From Candidatus Woesearchaeota archaeon (GTDB taxonomy: Archaea; Nanobdellota; Nanobdellia; Woesearchaeales; SM23-78), in assembly GCA_011372335.1 (NCBI GenBank), contig DRSY01000021.1, forward strand, positions 1 through 12,328: a DNA stretch of 12,328 nt. Direction: 5' to 3'. Position numbers and translations under genes: made by a program. Below the pieces are notes generated by a model, which saw only the letters and a program-made list of their open reading frames with translations, did not search any database and was not told the DNA's origin. This document shows, piece by piece, positions 6,777-12,328 of the stretch (positions are counted from its first letter, which is position 1; the number at the start of each line of letters is the position of its first letter).

Positions 6777-6857
6777 ATGAAAGAAGTAGAAGTATATAAG
6801 AAGGAAGTACAATCAACATTAATGCCCTCTGAGATTGAACTCCTTAAAATATTATAA
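6777..6857 (+). CDS. Possible 26-residue small ORF of unknown function
   Basis: An ATG at 6777 has AGGA five bases upstream and opens 26 codons ending with TAA. The peptide (MKEVEVYKKEV, then QSTLMPSEIELLKIL) is amphipathic, with a charged first half and a Leu/Ile-rich end, and looks more protein-like than random AT-rich sequence. A T8 run at 6882-6889 could end a short transcript. I recognise no family. It may be a genuine small protein, a fragment of a decayed gene, or chance. The rest of the gene-poor stretch, 6858-7055, is AT-rich and shows only that T-run and the promoter of the next gene. Confidence 0.2.
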   Translation: MKEVEVYKKEVQSTLMPSEIELLKIL

Positions 6858-7005
6858 AATCATTCTTTTTATGAGCTCTTATTTTTTTTGAATACCCTAA
6901 TCATAAACTAATAACCATTAAAGTATACATTAAATTATAACTTTTTTAAATAAAACTATTCTTCTTTCTTATTAAAAACAAAAACCACCTGGTAATATAA
7001 AGGGC

Positions 7006-7014
7006 AATATAAAT
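7006..7014 (+). promoter_or_regulatory. TATA box for the radical SAM gene
   Basis: AATATAAAT lies about 42-50 bases before the ATG at 7056, predicting transcription from around 7035. A second similar box (TAATATAAA, 6993-7001) lies 13 bases upstream. The leader then holds GAGGAG at 7046-7051, four bases before the ATG. Confidence 0.5.
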
Positions 7015-7055
7015 AATAGAGGTGTTGATAATAGGAACAGTAGAAGAGGAGTAAC

Positions 7056-8000
7056 ATGAATTTAAAAACCACTTTTTTTGAACGCGCCTTGTTCCTTAGC
7101 TGGTATTGTAGCAAAGCGGATTGTGCTTTCTGCTATATGTCAACCCAGAAAAACCTTATCAGGAATCCGCGAAGAGCAAGGCGTAGTTTTGCATCTATAT
7201 TCGCAGAAGCAATTATTTCAGAAGCATGCGGCTGGCAAATAGAATTCCTCTCAGGCGGGTACGACTCTTTTTCCATGGATGAACTCGTCTTCATAGCAAA
7301 GACTATTCGTGAAATAACAGGCAAGAAGCAATGGCTTAACATCGGAGTGCTTAGCAAAGAAGAACTAAGCCTTCTCAAGCCTTATACAGAGGGAGTCGTA
7401 GGCGCTGTTGAATGCATAAACCCTGTTATTAGGAGAACGGTGTGTCCTTCAAAGCCTTTATCAGAGATTCTGTCCTGCTTCTCTGCGTGTGATGAGCTAG
7501 GACTAAAAAAAGGAGTAACCATTATTATCGGTCTTGGCGAGACTCTCAAGGATTTCGAGCGACTAGAAGATTTTATAAGAGTAAACCGTATTACAAGAGT
7601 GACTTTCTACTCCTTAAACCCTCATAGAGGAACACCTTTTAAGTATTCTCCGCCAATCCAATACTATGAGGAGTGGGTTAAGAAGACAAGAAGAGCATTC
7701 CCTAATCTCTGGATTACTGCAGGGGCTTGGCATGACAAGACTCATTATTATTCCAGGCTTCTAAGAGCAGGCGCAGATAATATTACTAAGTTTCCTGCTA
7801 TAAAATTATTCGGGAGCAGGATAGCACAAGAAGTTGAGAAACAAGTAAGCCTTGGAGGCAGAAATTTCAGGGGAACCCTTACCAGACTCCCTAATATTAA
7901 TTGGGATGAAGAAGTGGATAAGCTCGGAGTAGGGGGAGAAGTGAAACAAGAGATTAAGCTTAAGCTAAGAGCTTACCTTCAGAGGATGAAGCAAGGATAA
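7056..8000 (+). CDS. Radical SAM protein of unknown function (biotin-synthase/HmdB-like core)
   Basis: This 314-residue protein has a putative 4Fe-4S/S-adenosylmethionine site at C18, C23 and C26 (YCSKADCAFCYM). The spacing is CX4CX2C instead of the standard CX3CX2C. FLSGGYDSF (64-72) takes the place of the GGE-type SAM amino-group motif, and a TIM-barrel-like alternation follows: WLNIGV, VVGAVEC, GVTIIIGLGET, VTFYSLNPHRGTPF. The GLGET and LNPHRGTPF strands resemble the biotin synthase/HydE/HmdB branch of the superfamily. There is no second Cys cluster at the C-terminus (the last Cys is near residue 148), so no auxiliary Fe-S cluster is evident. The gene stands alone with its own promoter, so its neighbours do not identify the substrate. 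The start is well supported by GAGGAG four bases upstream. The superfamily is secure; the reaction is unknown. Confidence 0.85.
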   Translation: MNLKTTFFERALFLSWYCSKADCAFCYMSTQKNLIRNPRRARRSFASIFAEAIISEACGWQIEFLSGGYDSFSMDELVFIAKTIREITGKKQWLNIGVLSKEELSLLKPYTEGVVGAVECINPVIRRTVCPSKPLSEILSCFSACDELGLKKGVTIIIGLGETLKDFERLEDFIRVNRITRVTFYSLNPHRGTPFKYSPPIQYYEEWVKKTRRAFPNLWITAGAWHDKTHYYSRLLRAGADNITKFPAIKLFGSRIAQEVEKQVSLGGRNFRGTLTRLPNINWDEEVDKLGVGGEVKQEIKLKLRAYLQRMKQG

Positions 8001-8100
8001 GGGAAAAGAACCTTAAAAAGCGGAGGGCTAAGGGATGAGTACGAGGAAGGGTAAGATGGTAAGAAGTAAAGGTGCAGGGATAGGATGAGAGGGGTTAGGA

Positions 8101-9123
8101 TTAAGCGTTTGCCTTTACATAATCCTCGTAGAAGAATTCAAGCATTGCTATGAACAGAGCAGCTATTAACGGGCCTATTATAATGCCAAGGAAGCCGAAC
8201 ACTTTTAAGCCTCCAAGAACACCAATCAGGGCTACTACTGGGTGGATTCTTCCCTTACCTGATATGATCCTAGGCCTTATAAGGTTATCAATACCTGCTA
8301 CTATGAAGAAGCCGTATACAAGCAGGAAGACTCCTGAAATTATATGACCATTAATAAGCTCTATTAGCCCTGCAGGGCCCCATACAAAGCCTGTGCCTAC
8401 AACAGGAAGAAAAGCAAGGATGGTCATTACAAAACCCCAAAATACAGGATTACTAATCCCCACTATGAAGAAGCCTATTCCTCCCAGGGTTCCTTGAAGT
8501 ATTGCTATGAATATCTGGCCGTAAATAACTGCTTGGGTGACGTTCTTTATCTCCTTAACAAGCCTCTCCCTTCTCGCCTTGGAGAAAGGGATGAAATCCT
8601 TTATCTGACAGAACCACTTATCTCCCTCAACAAACCCGTAGTACATTATAAAGAACATGATGAATAAGCCAAGCACAACCTCAGCTACAGAGCCTGCTAT
8701 TGAGAAAGCAGACCTTGCAATGAAATCCTTAACATTAAAGAGGATTTCATTAAGGTTCTGATTCAAATCAGCTCCGGGCCCGAAGAGGCTTACTATGTAC
8801 TCGTTTGTTTTTTCAAAAGACGCTGTGTTAAAAGAGTTGATAAAACTAACTGTTTGTTTTACAAGCAGGCTTACAATAAGAAACGAAGGAATGATGATTA
8901 TTAGTAATATAAGCACTATTGCGATTATACTGCTTGTCTTCTTATGCTTTATTCTCTTGGAGAACAACTTGTAGAAGGGATACACAGCAATGGTTAGTAT
9001 TAAGCCCAGGAATATGTATGTGAAGAAAGGCTGAACTAATCTGAAAGCAAGGTATAATAGGATTAGGAGTAATGCTATAAACATATACCTCGAAACTTTT
9101 GCTCCTTCCACTCCTAGGAACAC
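8101..9123 (-). CDS. AI-2E/PerM-family membrane transporter
   Basis: This polytopic inner-membrane protein of up to 340 residues has about seven to eight hydrophobic segments (about 14-30, 34-53, 64-88, 137-162, 200-223, 226-250, 259-279, 298-330). The central hydrophilic stretch (90-135) and the C-terminal signature are those of the AI-2E family: ILQGTLGGIGFF (208-219), PVFWGFVMTILAFLPVVGT (226-244), GIDNLIRPRIISGKGRIHP (277-295) and LGGLKVFGFLGIIIGPLIA (303-321). Family members have been linked to autoinducer-2 or ion export, but substrates are mostly unknown and an archaeon need not use autoinducer-2. The GTG at 9123 lies inside an inverted repeat and its purine-rich upstream region overlaps the codon. 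The GTG at 9111 or the ATG at 9084 (GAGG three bases upstream) are credible alternatives, since the first membrane helix begins only at that Met. The next gene upstream is 282 bases away, so it is probably transcribed alone. Confidence 0.88.
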   Translation of the reverse strand: MFLGVEGAKVSRYMFIALLLILLYLAFRLVQPFFTYIFLGLILTIAVYPFYKLFSKRIKHKKTSSIIAIVLILLIIIIPSFLIVSLLVKQTVSFINSFNTASFEKTNEYIVSLFGPGADLNQNLNEILFNVKDFIARSAFSIAGSVAEVVLGLFIMFFIMYYGFVEGDKWFCQIKDFIPFSKARRERLVKEIKNVTQAVIYGQIFIAILQGTLGGIGFFIVGISNPVFWGFVMTILAFLPVVGTGFVWGPAGLIELINGHIISGVFLLVYGFFIVAGIDNLIRPRIISGKGRIHPVVALIGVLGGLKVFGFLGIIIGPLIAALFIAMLEFFYEDYVKANA

Positions 9124-9142
9124 CCCTTCTTTTTTTTCCTAG
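9114..9142. repeat. 7-base inverted repeat across the start of the AI-2E gene
   Basis: CTAGGAA (9114-9120) and TTCCTAG (9136-9142) are perfect complements around a 15-base loop. The loop contains the GTG at 9121-9123 and the purine-rich stretch that would serve as its ribosome-binding site. It could be an operator, or an mRNA hairpin that hides this start, or chance. Confidence 0.3.
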
Positions 9143-9257
9143 TCCTGAACTCCTTGCTTGTTTTTAGACTTATTACAAATCCGATTTTTATTCTAAGCTT
9201 ATTTTTAGATTTAATTTTATTTAAAGTTTATTAAAAAAAATTTTTTAGCTTAACCAT

Positions 9258-9299
9258 AAAAAAAACTTGTTAAAGCCTGTCCGGCGCGTGAGGACCGCT
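9258..9299 (-). terminator. GC-rich hairpin followed by T8 (minus strand)
   Basis: In otherwise very AT-rich DNA, bases 9274-9299 are GC-rich. They fold as AGC plus GTCC pairing with GGAC plus GCT around a 9-base loop, with a small unequal bulge. On the minus strand the hairpin is followed after 8 bases by eight T (A8 at 9258-9265). This fits a terminator for the ferritin-like gene, whose stop is about 107 bases upstream on that strand. A weaker T6 (9396-9401) lies directly after that stop. The rest of 9124-9405 is AT-rich with no gene I can support. A small structured RNA is the alternative reading. Confidence 0.4.
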
Positions 9300-9405
9300 A
9301 AATTACTTACTCCTTATTAACTAACACCTCCCCTTGTTTCTGTTAATTAAATTCTCACTTATTTTAACCTATTATTATTGGTACGAAAGAGCACCAAAAA
9401 AGCCC

Positions 9406-9942
9406 TCAGCCCTCAAAAAACCAGGATTCCTGGTCCTGAAAAAAATTAGCAGGGTCTTTTAAGTAATTAATAGCGTTGCTTAGCAATGCGTAATGAGCAT
9501 TCTCTTCTTTCATAAGAAACTCAAAGAGCTTCTTCACATTAGGATGCTGTGCTTTACCCGCGGCTTTCTTATAGAAATCATATGTGTTCTGCTCCATTTG
9601 TAAGCCTATCTCATAAACACTTATATCATCACTCCCTGCTACTCTCCTCTCATTTATGCTCTTCATGGTTGCTGTGAAGAACTCTTTAGCCCTGTTAATA
9701 GCCTCGTCTTCAGGCCCCTGGTTAATCATAGGCTCTTCTCCTTCATGAACCGAGCGGCTGAAAGCATGGATTTCATCAACATGTCGTAGCTCTTCATCAG
9801 CAAGGAATAATAATACTTTCCTTGCAAGCTCATTCTTAGTCTTATCAGCACTATCCAAGTAGAACTTCCTTATATCAAGCTCGGTCTTAATAGCTTGTTT
9901 TAATGCTTCTAACTCTTCACCCGGGTAATCCTGCTCACTCAT
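9406..9942 (-). CDS. Rubrerythrin/ferritin-like di-iron protein without rubredoxin domain
   Basis: This 178-residue protein is a four-helix-bundle ferritin-like protein of the rubrerythrin (COG1633-type) group. Likely iron ligands appear in two half-repeats: E21 in TELDIRKFY with E51-x-x-H54 in DEELRHVDEIH, then E117 in GLQMEQNTYDFY with E147-x-x-H150 in KEENAHYALL. It lacks the CxxC pairs of a C-terminal rubredoxin domain, and has no Cys at all. It is therefore the short form, which in anaerobes is usually tied to peroxide reduction or iron handling; the electron donor is not evident. The ATG is preceded by GAGGTG with a 5-base spacer, an excellent ribosome-binding site. The 214 bases upstream carry a TATA-like box and are purine-rich on this strand. 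Its function here is inferred from family only. Confidence 0.85.
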   Translation of the reverse strand: MSEQDYPGEELEALKQAIKTELDIRKFYLDSADKTKNELARKVLLFLADEELRHVDEIHAFSRSVHEGEEPMINQGPEDEAINRAKEFFTATMKSINERRVAGSDDISVYEIGLQMEQNTYDFYKKAAGKAQHPNVKKLFEFLMKEENAHYALLSNAINYLKDPANFFQDQESWFFEG

Positions 9943-9987
9943 CCACCCACCTCGTATTACTCCTAAACCGCTTTTAGTACTAGGCTT

Positions 9988-10000
9988 CTATTTATTAAAT
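9988..10000 (-). promoter_or_regulatory. Likely TATA box for the ferritin-like gene
   Basis: On the minus strand the sequence reads ATTTAATAAATAG, centred about 52 bases before the ATG at 9942. Transcription would start near 9967 and give a leader of about 25 bases that contains the GAGGTG ribosome-binding site (plus-strand CACCTC at 9948-9953). Confidence 0.45.
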
Positions 10001-10156
10001 TACCCCTTTTTTACTAAAAACCACATTAAACCACTCTCTTATTCTTAACCTTTTTTAAAACCCTTTTTTTAAACCTTTTCTTCTCTTCCCCCCTTCTCTC
10101 TTCTTTTTTACTCATCCCTAATTACTTTAATCCCAAAATACTTCTCGCCGAGGTTT

Positions 10157-11377
10157 TTACTCGTAGCGCAAAGCATCCACTGGTTTCTGCTTTGAAGCCC
10201 TGATAGCAGGCATGAGTCCTGAGAGTGCTCCTACAAGGAAAGCAAAGACCACGCACCCTATTATTAGATACCACGGGAATATTGGTTTTAACAAACTGTA
10301 ACCCGCATTTGCTGCTATTGCTCCGCCTATACGTGCCACAACAAAGCCGAAAAACACGCCTAGTATCCCGCCTATCATTCCCAGGAAGCCTGATTCAAAA
10401 ACAAATACGAACAAGATATCGCTGTTCCTCGCACCCACTGCTTTCATTATCCCTATCTCCTTGGTCCTCTCCAGGACTGCTGTGTACATGGTATTCATAA
10501 TATTAACCGAGGCAACAACCAGGGATATCAGGGCTATTAGGACCAGGATTCCGTTAAGCACATTTATTATGTTTCCAAAAGTCTTTATTATGTCTTCAAA
10601 GCTCTGCACAAAAAAGGTTTCTTTTCCTTCTTCTTCACCCCTGTGTTTTCTTAGCTTCTCAGTTATCTTCTCAGCAAGTTCTTTAGGCAGAACCCCTTTT
10701 TCTGCGCTTAACATTACATAACCGAACCGGCCTTTGTTCTCAGGATATAATTCTTCAAACGCTTCTAGAGTTATGTATATTTGTGAATCATCCCCTGGAT
10801 TACCTACCTCGCTGTAAAACCCAACAACCTCAAAGTCCGCACCATTAAGCTCAACCTTATCCCCTACTTTTAATGGTTTTTTAAATATCTTGTTCTCAAC
10901 CATATAATTGTAGCCAAGCACCACCTTATTCATATCTCCTTTTCTTAAGCCTCTGCCTTCTTCTATGTCAATATTAAAGCCTTCCATTAATAAGTCCAAG
11001 TCATCAATATCCATCCCAACCACAGAATAATATTTTACCTGGTCTTTGAACTTCAATTCTCCTGCCTTAAAATAAGCCCCTGTTATATCCTTAACACCAT
11101 TAATCTTTGCTACAAAATCAATATCATCCTGTGCTAAGAAGAAGTTCTCATCCGTTCCAAACCCGGATATTCCTTTGGGCCGAATATATAGTTTATCTGC
11201 TCCTGCTTGCTTTGCTAATTCATCCATATACGCTTGTATGCCCAGGCCAAAGCTTACAAGAGCAAAGATTGCTGTGATACCTATGAGTATGGAGAGTATT
11301 GAGAGGAAGCTTCTCAGGCTTCTGTTCTTCAGGTTCTTCAACGAGTACTTTATCTCGTCAAGTTTTATTAGTTTCAT
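10157..11377 (-). CDS. ABC transporter permease, MacB/FtsX type (downstream copy)
   Basis: This 406-residue protein has the four-helix MacB/LolC topology. A short cytoplasmic N-terminus (SLKNLKNRSLRSFLSILSILIGI) leads into helix 1 (about 24-46). A large extracytoplasmic domain (about 50-270, MacB_PCD type) follows, then helices 2-4 (about 274-296, 318-347, 367-390). The cytoplasmic loop LERTKEIGIMKAVGAR (about 302-317) is the ATPase-coupling motif, and the C-terminus PAIRASKQKPVDALRYE is typical of the FtsX-like permease domain. It starts 25 bases after the stop of a paralogous permease, with AGGAG about ten bases before the ATG, so the two are almost certainly one operon and may form a heterodimer. 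Such systems are mechanotransmission or efflux ABC pumps; the substrate cannot be told. No ATPase gene lies between them or downstream. Confidence 0.9.
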   Translation of the reverse strand: MKLIKLDEIKYSLKNLKNRSLRSFLSILSILIGITAIFALVSFGLGIQAYMDELAKQAGADKLYIRPKGISGFGTDENFFLAQDDIDFVAKINGVKDITGAYFKAGELKFKDQVKYYSVVGMDIDDLDLLMEGFNIDIEEGRGLRKGDMNKVVLGYNYMVENKIFKKPLKVGDKVELNGADFEVVGFYSEVGNPGDDSQIYITLEAFEELYPENKGRFGYVMLSAEKGVLPKELAEKITEKLRKHRGEEEGKETFFVQSFEDIIKTFGNIINVLNGILVLIALISLVVASVNIMNTMYTAVLERTKEIGIMKAVGARNSDILFVFVFESGFLGMIGGILGVFFGFVVARIGGAIAANAGYSLLKPIFPWYLIIGCVVFAFLVGALSGLMPAIRASKQKPVDALRYE

Positions 11378-11402
11378 CTTGTACTACTCTCCTCTCATAT
11401 TC

Positions 11403-12328
11403 TTACTTTGTTTCACGCAGTGAATCCACCGGGTTTAGTTTTGAAGCCTGCACAGCAGGAAGCACACCGAATATTGTTCCAATTACAAATGAAAACATAA
11501 GAGCCCCTATGATTAAGCCAGGACTCACACTGGCTTGTATGAGTTCAGAGCCAAGGGTTAGTCTTCCAATAGCTGCTAGGCCATAAGCAAGTATTAATCC
11601 AAGAATTATGCCTATTATCCCGCCTACCATGCCTAGGAAGCCTGATTCAATAAAGAAGAGTGTGAATATTGTGTTGTTCCTTGCTCCTATTGCTTTCATA
11701 ATACCTATTTCTTTCCTCCTCTCAAGCACTGCAGTATACATGGTATTCATTATGCCTATGCCTCCTACAAGTAAGGAGATTGCTGCGATTATTGTTATAA
11801 AAATCTGGATCGCGAACAGGGTTGAGTCCAGTGACTCAAGAATTTTTTGTGGGCTCTGCACCACAAAGTCTTCTTCTCCCTCCTTAACACCCCTTTCTTT
11901 TCTAAGAAGCCTTTCAATCTTTTCCTGTACTTCACCTATTTTCTTCTCATCCTTTACCTTCACTGCAATAATAGCAACCTCGTCCTCGTCTGTGCCAAGC
12001 TCATTAATCATGGTGTGTTCATTAATTAACACAGCCCGGTCAAACATAAAGCTTCCTTTCTTTTTTAGTATCCCAACAACCCTGAATTCTTTATCATTAA
12101 TAAGCACCTTGTCCCCTGCTCTTACTCCTTTTCCAAACATATCATCCTTTGTGAAGTCATTACCCAGAAGCACTGCTTTATTATCATCATCTCTTAACAA
12201 TCTGCCTTGCTCTGCTTCAAGGTTTGCCATTCTCTCCAAGACTTTCCTCTTATCTCCTTCTGGTATGGAAACAGTATAACTTATTCTTTGCTTATCATTG
12301 AACTCCATTGTTCCGCTCTCAACATACC
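11403..12328 (-). CDS. ABC transporter permease, MacB/FtsX type (upstream copy, 5' end outside window)
   Basis: The frame is open to the right window edge: residues Y-V-E-S-G-T precede the Met at 12308, so that ATG is internal. About 308 residues are visible: the end of the extracytoplasmic MacB_PCD domain (including VLLGNDFTKDDMFGKGVRAGDKV) and then three membrane helices. The first helix with its cytoplasmic N-terminus is missing. LERRKEIGIMKAIGARN, ESGFLGMVGGIIGIILG and the ending PAVQASKLNPVDSLRETK closely parallel the downstream permease, so the pair arose by duplication. Compared with the downstream protein, about 100 N-terminal residues should lie outside. The MacB-like ATPase gene is expected further right, as in most such operons, but this is not seen. 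Confidence 0.9.
   Translation of the reverse strand, partial: YVESGTMEFNDKQRISYTVSIPEGDKRKVLERMANLEAEQGRLLRDDDNKAVLLGNDFTKDDMFGKGVRAGDKVLINDKEFRVVGILKKKGSFMFDRAVLINEHTMINELGTDEDEVAIIAVKVKDEKKIGEVQEKIERLLRKERGVKEGEEDFVVQSPQKILESLDSTLFAIQIFITIIAAISLLVGGIGIMNTMYTAVLERRKEIGIMKAIGARNNTIFTLFFIESGFLGMVGGIIGIILGLILAYGLAAIGRLTLGSELIQASVSPGLIIGALMFSFVIGTIFGVLPAVQASKLNPVDSLRETK

Noticed and set aside
8035..8088. 17-codon basic ORF after the radical SAM gene
   Set aside because: Too short, in a purine-rich spacer, with no family resemblance.
9233..9246. A8T6 tract upstream of the AI-2E gene
   Set aside because: A short homopolymer switch in very AT-rich DNA. It could bend DNA or end transcription, but nothing distinguishes it from background.
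10026..10115. 29-codon Lys/Arg-rich ORF on the minus strand between the permease and ferritin-like genes
   Set aside because: The spacer is purine-rich on this strand, which produces Lys, Arg and Glu codons by composition alone. There is only AGGG touching the ATG and no recognisable feature.
11608..12279. 223-codon plus-strand reading frame opposite the upstream ABC permease
   Set aside because: Ser/Ile/Pro-rich low-complexity translation with no domain. The minus strand carries a clear FtsX permease in full agreement with its paralogue.
1..12328. CRISPR array, tRNA, rRNA, transposon or phage features
   Set aside because: I looked for direct repeats with regular spacing, tRNA T-arm and acceptor signatures, rRNA landmarks and transposase or integrase motifs, and saw none by eye.

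Overview
The window reads as a chromosomal segment of an AT-rich archaeon. The evidence is TATA-like boxes about 25 bases upstream of expected transcription starts, oligo-T termination signals, Shine-Dalgarno sites of the GGAGGTG type, the remnant of an Lrp/AsnC-type regulator, and a eukaryote-like (GT3) glycogen synthase. A DPANN lineage such as Woesearchaeota is my guess from general resemblance. No rRNA or marker gene in the window settles it.

Left half (1-6533): an alpha-glucan (glycogen) metabolism island. After the C-terminal end of a small charged membrane-anchored protein (3-290, cut by the window edge) come a GT3 glycogen synthase (446-2221, +), a GalT-superfamily nucleotidylyltransferase-like enzyme (2261-3349, -), a sugar-1-phosphate nucleotidylyltransferase with a left-handed beta-helix tail (3536-4537, +) and a GH133-type glycogen debranching enzyme (4665-6533, +). 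The GalT-like and nucleotidylyltransferase genes diverge from a shared 180-base promoter region with one TATA box for each side. A simple model is that the nucleotidylyltransferase makes NDP-glucose, the synthase polymerises it and the debranching enzyme takes the glucan apart. The GalT-like enzyme would then transfer or phosphorolyse the nucleotide sugar. No branching enzyme or phosphorylase gene lies in the window.

Middle (6534-8000): a 520-base stretch with no intact large gene. It holds the 3' half of an Lrp/AsnC ligand-binding domain on the minus strand (6595-6765) with no start codon, a possible 26-codon ORF on the plus strand, and a T-run. It is followed by a radical SAM protein with an unusual CX4CX2C cluster motif.

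Right half (8101-12328), all on the minus strand: an AI-2E/PerM-family membrane protein, a stand-alone rubrerythrin/ferritin-like di-iron protein, and two tandem MacB/FtsX-type ABC permeases. The upstream permease is cut by the right window edge, and its ATPase would be expected beyond that edge. I saw no CRISPR array, tRNA, rRNA, insertion sequence or phage gene. The points most worth following are the GalT-like partner of glycogen metabolism, the loss of most of the glucose-6-phosphate arginine cluster in the synthase, and the broken regulator.
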